From Elysia chlorotica (taxonomy: Eukaryota; Mollusca; Gastropoda; Plakobranchidae), in assembly GCA_003991915.1 (NCBI GenBank), contig RQTK01000151.1, forward strand, positions 319,726-383,725: 64,000 nucleotides of DNA, written 5' to 3'. Position 1 is the stretch's first letter. Each line of letters starts with the position of its first letter. Under the pieces are notes generated by a model, which did not search any database, was not told where the DNA came from, and saw nothing but the letters and a program-made list of their open reading frames with translations. This document shows, piece after piece, positions 12,941-22,206 of this stretch. The position numbers were made by a program, and so were the translations under genes.

Positions 12941-13430
12941 AATACCCTGTGATCAGGAGCAGCCAATGAAAAACGGTAAATCTTATAACCATGAACCCAT
13001 GGGTTCAACCGGAAACTGATGTCAGGGGACTCAGGAGATGGAAGTAAAAAGACTGAAAACATCGAGTGTTGAAACTGCTGTTTATCTCTCTGTTTAGTGT
13101 TTACCACCCTCAACTCAGTCTCAAGTTAATGGAGAAACTCTTACTCAGGATCTGATTTCGGAATAATCATTAGGAATTATGGCAGATTCAGGTATTGATG
13201 TTGACATTATGAGTTTTGCAACCGCTGATGTTGATCCTGCTTCTGAACAGCCTAACTTTTACGAACTAAAAAGTAAAGTTGTCGTTGGAAGGTTGGTTCA
13301 TCCTATTAATTTTTGCTCTACTAATCTAATCTAATTATCTAGGTCTAGATCTAATTATGTAGATCTAGATCTAATTCTTGATCTGTACTAGAAGTCAAAT
13401 CCATTCAAATACCGGGTAACTGAAGTTATA
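12941..13430 (+). repeat. Duplicated first-exon segment, copy 1
   Basis: This segment starts AATACCCTGTGATCAGGAGC and ends ACCGGGTAACTGAAGTTATA. It is repeated at 13804-14287 (offset 863 bp). It carries the 5' flank and the MITF-A-like first coding exon. The only length difference I found is 6 bp missing in copy 2, just after the exon donor. Confidence 0.9.
13179..13291 (+). CDS. MITF/TFE-like: MiT/TFE transcription factor, MITF-A/TFE3-type first coding exon, copy 1
   Basis: The exon encodes 37 codons plus 2 nt: MADSGIDVDIMSF, a spacer, then QPNFYELKSKVVVG. Vertebrate MITF-A and TFE3 have the same order: an acidic-SGI segment followed by a YELKS or FYELKS motif, ahead of the shared exon with the RQQL segment. 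The DSG core resembles a beta-TrCP phosphodegron, and this family region is linked to regulated stability; that role here is inference. The start is supported by an in-frame TAA 15 nt upstream and a strong ATG context (A at -3, G at +4). The donor AAG|GTTGGT is non-consensus at +3 and +4, but it is the only GT in the phase exon 2 needs. It gives about 518 residues. Confidence 0.75.
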
Positions 13431-13709
13431 AGATCTAGATCCAGATTCTAGATCTGGATTCTGTTGTAGGCTAGATATAGATCTAGAATCTAGATCTAGA
13501 TTCTAGATCTATATCTAGCCTACAACAGAATCCAGATCTAGATCTAGAATCTAGTTCTTATAACTTCAGTTACCCGGTATTTGAATGGATTTGACTTCTC
13601 CAGATGAAGAATTAGATCTACATAATTAGATCTAGACCTAGATAATTAGATTAGATTAGTAGAGCAAATAGGATGAACCAACCTTCCAACGACAACTTTA
13701 CTTTTACTA
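13268..13709. repeat. ~440-bp palindrome at the end of first-exon copy 1
   Basis: The left arm runs from AAAAGTAAAGTTGTCG in the exon to about 13489. The right arm returns in inverted order to CGACAACTTTACTTTT at 13709. The centre, near 13489, is AGATCTAGAATCTAGATC-like sequence. Arms are close to perfect, with small indels. A partial copy of the core occurs at about 15296-15345. Confidence 0.85.
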
Positions 13710-13713
13710 CTAG

Positions 13714-13715
<2 letters not shown>

Positions 13716-13803
<88 letters not shown>
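13716..13803. repeat. (ACT)n microsatellite between palindrome and copy 2
   Basis: Uninterrupted TAC/ACT triplets link the inverted copy to the second direct copy of the first-exon segment. Confidence 0.95.
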
Positions 13804-14287
13804 AATACCCTGTGATCAGGAGCAGCCAATGAAAAACGGTAAATCTTATAACCATGAACCCATGGGTTCAACCGGAAACTGATGTCAGGGGACTCAGGAG
13901 ATGGAAGTAAAAAGACTGAAAACATCGAGTGTTGAAACTGCTGTTTATCTCTCTGTTTAGTGTTTACCACCCTCAACTCAGTCTCAAGTTAATGGAGAAA
14001 CTCTTACTCAGGATCTGATTTCGGAATAATCATTAGGAATTATGGCAGATTCAGGTATTGATGTTGACATTATGAGTTTTGCAACCGCTGATGTTGATCC
14101 TGCTTCTGAACAGCCTAACTTTTACGAACTAAAAAGTAAAGTTGTCGTTGGAAGGTTGGTTCATCCTATTTGCTCTACTAATCTAATCTAATTATCTAGG
14201 TCTAGATCTAATTATGTAGATCTAGATCTAATTCTTGATCTGTACTAGAAGTCAAATCCATTCAAATACCGGGTAACTGAAGTTATA
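13804..14287 (+). repeat. Duplicated first-exon segment, copy 2
   Basis: Direct repeat of 12941-13430 at an 863-bp offset, nearly identical throughout. It stops at GAAGTTATAA, where it joins a different dispersed repeat, AACCTCTAGAATCACCC. Confidence 0.9.
14042..14154 (+). CDS. MITF/TFE-like: MiT/TFE transcription factor, MITF-A/TFE3-type first coding exon, copy 2
   Basis: This is identical in coding sequence to the exon at 13179-13291, with the same in-frame upstream TAA, ATG context and AAG|GTTGGT donor. It is nearer to exon 2 and is not interrupted by the palindrome. Only one of the two copies would be used per transcript, since each starts its own message and lacks an acceptor. Perfect identity means recent duplication, gene conversion or an assembly duplication. 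I cannot tell which copy is transcribed. Confidence 0.7.
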
Positions 14288-15531
14288 AACCTCTAGAATC
14301 ACCCTGTGTCTGTTAATTAAAATTGCAATGAGCTACAGCCATCTGTGATGCGAGCCAAATGGGAGTGAGTTTGGAAATTATGATCATAGTGCTCCTGACT
14401 CTTAGAATTTAGGCCTATAGGCCTACAGATTTTTGTCCAAATATTGCTATACGGACTATCTTCAAGACTAAGAGTTTTTGTTGAACAAATAAAAAAATTT
14501 TGTCTGATTGTTGAATAAAGCTTAGCTCTCTATTAATATAGGCCCAACGTTTCATAGGTCTAAAGAAAGATTTTTAACTACGTTTAAGTAAAAAAATAGC
14601 AATAAACAGCGTTTATAAATGCTCATTTATTTAGACAAAAATGCTACATCATATGCTACTTGAAACAACTCAGCCAAGCCAGACGCACTCAAGTTTCAAA
14701 CTGACAATTAAAATGAATCCCCTGAAAGAAAACAATCCTTTTTCCCATGAACAGTGGGAGAATGGAACAACCTCCTCAGAAAGCTGTGGCTGCTCCAAGT
14801 GCCAAGTCGGAACCGCCAAGTCCTTCTGAGATAGGATATTGTAATAATCTCTAATTCACAATTTAGAGAATCACATGAACTATTCCAGTGCTTCCATTAG
14901 TGCACCTACCTTACTGAAATCCAGGACTAAAATTATTGATGTTATATAGTAAACTTTAAATTAAAATTTAGCACAAAGTTTAACATTTATAGGTAAAGTT
15001 AAGTACAGTGAGAGGACCTTTATTGGCTTTAATTCAATGTATAATTTAACTATATTGTTGAACTTAAACCCCAGTCCAAACTTGGGATATCACCAGTGTT
15101 CGTTTTGTGAAACCTGCCATTATATGTTACTTGAAAGTTTAAAAATCTACTAATGGTTTGTCATCTCACCAAGTAACAGTAGTTGAAGATTCTTTAAATT
15201 GTAATTCAGAAAAAATGCAAATTAGTACAGTCTTAAATAGACATTGTTTAGTTTTAAGATGGGTACATAAATTACATCAATAATTACATGATCTGTTGTA
15301 GGCTAGATATAGATCTAGAATCTAGATCTAGATTCTAGATCTAGTAAGCACTTGTAAACATGATGTAGATCTAGAACTAAATAGGGCCTACAGCTTACAC
15401 CTCGACGTAACGAAAAAGGCTTGTAGGATATATGAGCTATGTAATGTTTGTGCTTACTTACTTCCTTTGGTACAAATCTAGTATCAAATCATACAACAAT
15501 GTAGCTCTAAAAAACCTAGATCCATAAATTT

Positions 15532-15590
<59 letters not shown>

Positions 15591-16056
15591 CCCTCTCACA
15601 CATACACAACAGAGTTCAGAGCATGAGAATAAGGATTCGTTAATGTTGTACTATATGTCAAATGCACCTAAGTGTATAACATGCTCTAAATTCTAAACTG
15701 GGGAACCCTGCAACATTCTCGCAAAACCTCTAGAATCACTCTGTGTCTGCCAATTCAAATTGCGATGAGCTACAGCCAACTGTGATGCATTATTTCATGA
15801 GTTTGAAGATAAAAAAAAATGTTTCTTTCATTATTACTTTTAAAAAGAATGTGTGCATATTATAATTATTTCAAGGAAATAAAGAAATAATTTTTTTATT
15901 TTACTTGAAAGTTAAGAAGTCTACGTATGGTTGGTCAGCTCACCAAGTTACAGTACCTGACACTTTATAGTAATCCAGAAAAATGCAATGAGTCCAGTCT
16001 TGAAAAGACATTGTTTACGGTTAAGGTGGGTACATAAATTACATCAATTATTACAT
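14288..16056 (+). repeat. Diverged ~0.75-1.4-kb direct repeats in intron
   Basis: AACCTCTAGAATCAC with a following GAGCTACAGCCA phrase occurs at 14288 and 15723. A second matched block, CTCACCAAGT...GGTGGGTACATAAATTACATC-type sequence, occurs at about 15150-15292 and 15903-16056. Divergence is moderate, so this duplication is older than the first-exon one. A (CT)n lies at 15532-15589. I see no coding exon. Confidence 0.6.
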
Positions 16057-18320
16057 GGTTCACTTACATACATGAACATGAACACATGTCCACAGACAAA
16101 TATACACACACTCTTACCCTTAGAAGAAATACAACTAAACTGCAGTTTATAACCTTTCTGCTTGTAGAACAGGACTCAAGGGTTCCAATAAAGTGCAATA
16201 ACATTTTTTCATCACAGAAAAGAGTATACTAAAAAAATATGTAATGTAACTTAGTGATAGAGAGCTAAGAGACAGCTATTTTAAGTCAGTCATCCCTGGT
16301 TCTGTCTCACGATCAGACTGCCTTGTTCCTTCCTGTTTGGGTTTATAAAAACTTGTGTAATGTGACCAGTTGAAACAAAAAATTTGGGTCTCCCACATCT
16401 GTTTTTATGCGGCAGCACATGTGTACATACAAATTGTGTGGCTTAAGTGTTTAGATTTGTATATATACTGGAGCCATCAGTGGGTTTCTCTCAAACCAGA
16501 GTGAAATGCTTACAAGTTAACTTTTTCATAGATCTGTGTACAATGATCTTTTGTTCTATGAAGGCTGGTATTTGATGAGAGAGAAGTTGTGACTAAAATT
16601 AGAAGAAAATAGAACAGATAAAAACATGATACAAGATTTTAAAGTCAGTCAGATTTTCTTAATTTCTATTATAATTGAGAACTTGAAAGTAACTTTTGCT
16701 CCAAGTTCTCCTTTTTTAAGGTTCTTTTGTAAAGAGAAGCTAAACGCAATCATCCATGAATATACTTGTAGGCACTTCAGTTAGCACTATATAGAAAGAA
16801 AAAAGACAGGAGATATGTTTAACATGTTTGAACTAATATCTTTCATTGGACTTTGACCCAAGTGATCAAAATTACTCCACCAGTAGTATGTTGTTATCAG
16901 TATGTATCAGTCACTGTATGAGGCAAATAGCTGTGCTAAGTAAATAATGACTATGAGGACATAGAGCATCAAATAGTCCTGAATGAATTGGTACACTTAC
17001 TAGTTTACTTTTGATGTCAAGACAGAGGTCTTTGGAAAAAAAATTCAGAACTTGTAAATCTGAGTGGCTGCATTCACATTATTATGGTACACATTTCATT
17101 AATAGGGTTTTGCCCTTTTGGAAGTAACCATGTTATTCGTTCATTAATAGGTTTTAACTAACATAAAGTAACCATTTATCCGTTGATTAATAGGGTTTAA
17201 CTAACATATGGAAGTAACCATGTTATCCGGGACCCTGAGTAAAGATGCATGTTTTATGGAGTTTTATTTTCTTCCAATAGTTTTTCAGGTCTTCTTTAGA
17301 AATTTCTCTCTTAGCCCAAAAAGTTAATGATTCATATAGCATGTTAAGTTAAAATGTAGATAGACACACAGGGGGTAGTTGTTTTTTGTTGTGTTTTTTT
17401 TTTTTTATTCCAGCGAGGTTCTGGTGTTATGTAATATTTAATTTGAGAATATTGATAACTACTTTTGTTGTTAATGTTAAGTAATTATTTGACATGCTTT
17501 GAATTGGTTTTAAAGTGTTGATTGAATAGACTGCTCAAATATTACAGCAATGTTACTCTTAAAAACTTTATAAGATTGTATTGATTTTCATTAGTTAGAC
17601 TTTACCATCAATGTTTAATTCTCCGAGTTCAAAAGCAACTAAGTGCTGCAATAGAAATGTTGCTGTCAAGAGATCTAGATAGTCTTCTCTAAGGCTTTCA
17701 TAATTAAGAATGTGCATTGCTCGCATTTTAGGATTGTTACTGAGTAGATAAGGTTAAAATCGTTATGTATATGAATTAAGTTATATTCCATTCTCTTTGG
17801 GTAGTGCTAAATTGAAAAGTGTGCACTAATTGCCCTTTGGTCTTTTTTTTTTCAACTATTTTGCATTTTACATTTATAAATGCATGAGTTTTTATTATTT
17901 TTATGTGTCTAAATAGTCTGTTGCAAAGAAAATTTCAAGCCTGCCTCACTGTCTATTTCTTTTATTCTTGTCCTCTCTTTATTCCTCTTACCCTCCACTT
18001 CTCATTTTGATATTTCTCTTTTTCTTTGCTATATTCTGGTGGTGTCTGGTTGGAACATTCATTACATTACTTTGCCCCACATAGTTGTCAAAAATAACCT
18101 GACTATTATTTGAAAGAATTGTGTCATAATGAGCAGAAAGTGAAAATGTCACTTTAAAGTCTACTTTGCCTCTCATTGAATTTCAAAAGGGCTTTGGCTT
18201 TTCTGGGTTTTTTTTATTTATTTTTTTTTTTTTTCAACTTAAGTTTAAGTAAGCAGAAATTCAAAGTTACACAAAGAGTAGATGCAGTTTGTGTTAAATT
18301 CTAAGAAAAAAAGCTTACGT
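16057..18320. other. Intron upstream of exon 2
   Basis: AT-rich intron. It contains a SINE-like remnant around 16330-16460 (AATGTGACCAGTTGAAAC then GCGGCAGCACATG) and a short minisatellite at about 17097-17230 built on ATTAATAGGGTTT and GGAAGTAACCATGTTAT phrases. No further exon is supported. Confidence 0.5.
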
Positions 18321-18349
18321 TGGTATATTCTATTGCCCTGATCTTGCAG

Positions 18350-18545
18350 CCCTGTGACAGAATTCAAGAACGCCAGCATGCCGATGCGGACCAACTTGAA
18401 GCAACAGCTCCAGCGGCAGCAGCTCCTTGAGCAGGAGAAGCGAGACCAGCAGGGGGCCAAGACCAGCCATGGGGGCACGGGCTCCGCCGGCATTGCTGTA
18501 CCGCGCCTCATGGAGAGCACCGAGGTGCCCACAACAGTCCTGCAG
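18350..18545 (+). CDS. MITF/TFE-like: MiT/TFE transcription factor exon 2, copy a (Rag-binding-like segment)
   Basis: This 196-nt exon lies between CTTGCAG and GCAG|GTACTT. It encodes PVTEFKNASMPMRTNLKQQL, then a Gln/Glu/Arg-rich helix RQQLLEQEKRDQQ, and ends MESTEVPTTVLQ. In vertebrate MiT/TFE proteins the equivalent segment (TFEB residues near 3-15) binds RagC for recruitment to lysosomes. Matching positions here are R, L, K, Q and L in RTNLKQQL; the TFEB Ser3 position reads Met. The vertebrate exon likewise ends just before the VQTHLENPT segment, which begins the next exon. The exon takes phase 2 and leaves phase 0. At 196 nt it is not a multiple of three. Confidence 0.9.
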
Positions 18546-19189
18546 GTACTTCATACACACTGGCTATGTATATTTTATTGTCGTCATCTGAAAAGCAGAG
18601 TGGAGCAGGGTCTAGCTGGATGACATATGTAATGATTTGGTAATTGATTATCATTGTGTATATTTATATCAATATCTATCCTAAGGTAAAAAGAAGTCTG
18701 TTTTATTTATTAATTAACTTATTATCTCAAAAGTACAAAGAATGAGATAAATGCATTATCTGCATGCTCACATTGACATTAAGTAGTTATCATGATTCTA
18801 CTAAAGAATGAATTTCACTGCAATGTGACAGCTTCTTTCTAATGTTGTCCCCTATTGGCTAGTTTGCTCAGTACAATCATTGTGTGACCATCTGAGACAG
18901 CCTGGTATCCTGTCACTGTATTGCAGCATGTTGAGTTATCAGACCCACCTCCAATAAAGCCTAGTTACTGGAGGTGAAATTAAACAAACAAACCTTTACT
19001 TTTTGCTGCTGCATGTTGTGGGCATTGATATGCTCTTTCTAGTGATCTGCACAACTTCCATCTCAAAATAGTAAATATTAAAGCTTTTACCTTTTATAAT
19101 AATTTTTTTAAAAAGTGTGCGCACAGTTTCAGAAGGAATAGGCCTTGAATCGTGCAATGTGAAATGGTTCACTTTCATGTGTTTCCAAG

Positions 19190-19504
19190 GTGTAAACAGA
19201 ACTCCATCAGCCAATCAGACACAATGTTTTGCTATAACTATTTACTTTCATGTGTCAACTTTTCCTCTTCCCAGGTGAAAACGGAACTCCAGCAGCCAAT
19301 CAGACTCAATGTGTTGCTATAACTATTTACTGTCATGTGTCAACTTTTCCTCTTCCCAGGTGAAAACGGAACTCCAGCAGCCAATCAGACACAATGTGTT
19401 GCTATAACTATTTACTGTCATGTGTCAACTTTTCCTCTTCCCAGGTGAAAACGGAACTCCAGCAGCCAATCAGACACAATGTGTTGCTATTACTATTTAC
19501 TTTC
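19190..19504 (+). repeat. 85-bp tandem array of truncated exon 3 starts, array 1 (four copies)
   Basis: Units start at 19190, 19275, 19360 and 19445, exactly 85 bp apart. Units 2-4 follow a strong acceptor, TTTTCCTCTTCCCAG|GTGAAAACGG, and match the first ~40 nt of exon 3. They then read through to TAA (VKTELQQP, then stop within 16 codons). Unit 1 is degenerate (CCAAG|GTGTAAAC). The array ends where the second duplication unit begins. Confidence 0.95.
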
Positions 19505-19535
19505 AATGGTATATTCTATTGCCCTGATCTTACAG

Positions 19536-19731
19536 CCCTGTGACAGAGTTCAAGAACGCCAGCATGCCGATGCGGACCAACCTGAAGCAACAGCTCCAGC
19601 GGCAACAGCTCCTTGAGCAGGAGAAGCGAGACCAGCAGGGGGCCAAGACCAGCCATGGGGGCACGGGCTCTGCCGGCATTGCTGTACCGCGTCTCATGGA
19701 GAGCACTGAGGTGCCCACAACAGTCCTGCAG
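19536..19731 (+). CDS. MITF/TFE-like: MiT/TFE transcription factor exon 2, copy b
   Basis: A second 196-nt copy, between CTTACAG and GCAG|GTACTT, has the same phase as copy a. I count six nucleotide differences from copy a (GAA/GAG, TTG/CTG, CAG/CAA, TCC/TCT, CGC/CGT, ACC/ACT). All are synonymous, so the encoded 65-residue segment is identical. Because 196 is 1 modulo 3, a transcript including both copies would be frameshifted, and one skipping both would be too. The copies must be used one at a time. The alternative explanation is a falsely duplicated assembly of two alleles. Confidence 0.85.
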
Positions 19732-20335
19732 GTACTTCATAAACACTGGCTATGGATATTTTATTGTTGTTGTCACCTGAAAAGGATATGATTTACTTTG
19801 TAAACTTGGGTATGATTAATGAAGAGTGGAGCAGGGTCTAGCTGGATAACATAATTATGTCAGAAGTACAAAGAATGTGATATAAATGCATTATCTGCAT
19901 GCTCACATTGACAATAAGTAGTTATCATGATTCTACTAAAGTATGAAGTTTGCTTCAATGTGGCAGCTTTTCTTCTAATTGTTGTCCCCTATTGGATAAT
20001 TGGCTGGATTGGTCAGTACAAACATTGTATCCTGTCACTGTGTTGCAGCATGTTGAGTTATCAGACCCGCCTCCAATAAAGCCTAGTTGCTGGAGGTGAA
20101 ATTAAACAAACAACCCTTACTTTTTGTTGTTACATGCTGTGGGCATTGATATGCTCTTGTGCTAGGACCTCTTTCTAGTGATTTGCACAACTTCCATTTC
20201 AAAATAGTAAAAATTAAAGCTTTCGCCTTTTATAATTATTTTTTTTAATTCCTTAAAAAAGTGCGTGCACAGTTTCACAAGGAATAGGTCTGGAATCATG
20301 CATTGTGAAATGGTTCACTTTCATGTGTGTCCAAG

Positions 20336-20760
20336 GTGTAAACAGAACTCCAACAGCCAATCAGACTCAATGTGTTGCTATAACTATTTACTTTCATGTG
20401 TCAACTTTTCCTCTTCCCAGGTGAAAACGGAACTCCACCAGCCAATCAGACACAATGTGTTGCTATAACTATTTACTTTCATGTGTCAACTTTTCCCCTT
20501 CCCAGGTGAAAACGGAACTCCAGCAGCCAATCAGACCTCATGTGTTGCTATAACTATTTACTTTCATGTGTCAACTCTTCCCCTTCCCAGGTGAAAACGG
20601 AACTCCATCAGCCAATCAGACTCAGTGTGTTGCTATAACTATTTACTTTCATGTGTCAACTTTTCCTCTTCCCAGGTGAAAACGGAACTCCAGCAGCCAA
20701 TCAGACACAATGTGTTGCTATAACTATTTACTTTCATGTGTCAACTTTTCCTCTTCCCAG
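20336..20760 (+). repeat. 85-bp tandem array of truncated exon 3 starts, array 2 (five copies)
   Basis: Units start at 20336, 20421, 20506, 20591 and 20676, and the genuine exon 3 starts one period later at 20761. Each of units 2-5 has a polypyrimidine tract and CCCAG acceptor, then a truncated, mutated exon 3 start ending in TAA. The first unit is degenerate, as in array 1. The real exon thus occupies the last register of the array. Confidence 0.95.
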
Positions 20761-21027
20761 GTGAAAACGGAACTCCAGCACCCGACCAGGTACCATGTGC
20801 GACAGCGCCAGCAGAGACAGGTCCAGCACTTCCTCAACGAGAGCCAGGGTGGGCGGGGCAGCCAGCCGGTGCACTCGCTGCCAACCCACGTGCTGTCTGG
20901 TGGGGCAGGGTCAGAGCACCACCGGCTGCAGCTTCACCACCACCCCCAGCAGCAGCAGCAGTACCACGTCCAGACGTCCAGCAGTGCCCCCGAGCCTGAG
21001 GTCCCCAGCTCTATGCTAGTGCCAGAG
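20761..21027 (+). CDS. MITF/TFE-like: MiT/TFE transcription factor exon 3
   Basis: This exon has 89 codons, phase 0 to 0, between TTCCCAG and CCAGAG|GTAGGT. It opens VKTELQHPTRYHVRQRQQRQ, matching the MiT/TFE signature [20 protein letters not shown] that starts the equivalent vertebrate exon. It continues QVQHFL, as in the family's QVKQYL, then a Gly/Ser/His-rich linker with HHHPQQQQQ. It ends SSSAPEPEVPSSMLVPE. Vertebrate proteins have SSAPNSPMAML at this place, with the ERK/mTORC1 Ser-Pro site (MITF Ser73, TFEB Ser142). That SP is not retained here. The donor is consensus-like. Confidence 0.93.
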
Positions 21028-22141
21028 GTAGGTTTTTTTTTTTTGCCTTAGTTATTTTAGGGTAGTTTGCTTTAAATTTTGTTTTATTTTGTTTTGGTTT
21101 TCTCTATCATTCATTTCATTTGTGTTGTCTGTTTGGGATATATCATCTCATATTTTCCTTTTCAATTTTCCTTAAAATATTCACTCTGTTGGTTCAGTTG
21201 GAATATTTCTAGTTTTGTACATTAACGTTTTTTTTAAACAAGTGAGAACATTCTGTTGCATGAAAACAAAACAAACAAGAAAAAAGGTCAACTTATACGG
21301 GTAAGATGGGGAATATTTTTGAAGGACAATATTTTCTCTACATCATAGCATTTTAACACAATTGTACATTTCAAGGCATTTGGCATCCGTAGTCAATTTG
21401 TTGTACACTTGATGTTTTACAAAATTAGACAAAAAAAGAAAAGATAGATAGTATAGTTTCAAGACACATATGATTTATATGTGTTACAAATAATTGATCT
21501 TTACTTACATTAACGTTTTTACACTAGTGTTTCGAAGGGCGCCGTTGTGCAGTGCACTTCGAAACACTGGTGTAAAAACGTTAATGTAAGTATAATATCT
21601 AGCTCTTAGATTACTTCAGCACTTTTCTTAATTCGTACTAAAAGCTCTAGTATGATTTATATATATATATATATAAAACAAAAAATAATCAACCATAGAT
21701 GTGTGATGGAGTGTGTAAAAAATACAATTTAAGATAAAAGAGTATCTGGTTTTAGACTGTAGATAACAGAGAACAATGTGGGCATAGACATGTAAGAAAA
21801 ATCCAGACAACCTTGTAAAAAATGATCTCTTCCACTTTTTACAAATAAATACATTTTATTTTGTGAGTGTTTTTCCAAGATAATTATATGTCATTATGGT
21901 TGGAATTAGGGTGACAAATAAGAGGATGACACAATGGCTATGACTAAAGCATTGGAGGAAACAAAAAGAAAGGAGTCAGGCATGAGCAATAAACCCTTTT
22001 TAAAAGCCAGCTGTTTCTATGATGACGTTTCTCTATGATTTTGACTATAATGGTGTCAAATATCAAGCAATAATCTGTCTCATTTGTGACTTTGCCAATT
22101 TCTACTTGTCTCTGTTTCTCCTTTTATCTTACCCTCCCCCT

Positions 22142-22206
<65 letters not shown>

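Larger units (their letters stand above)
18321..20335 (+). repeat. 1186-bp tandem duplication containing exon 2 and a decoy splice-site array
   Basis: TGGTATATTCTATTGCCCTG starts at 18321 and again at 19507. Each unit carries exon 2, its downstream intron (including a SINE-like remnant near CAGACCCACCTCCAATAAAG / CAGACCCGCCTCCAATAAAG) and the start of an 85-bp array. The intron parts differ by scattered substitutions and indels, more than the exon copies do. Confidence 0.9.

Noticed and set aside
18245-18560. Minus-strand frames opposite exon 2 (also at 19516-19746)
   Set aside because: They are antisense shadows of the coding exon, duplicated along with it.
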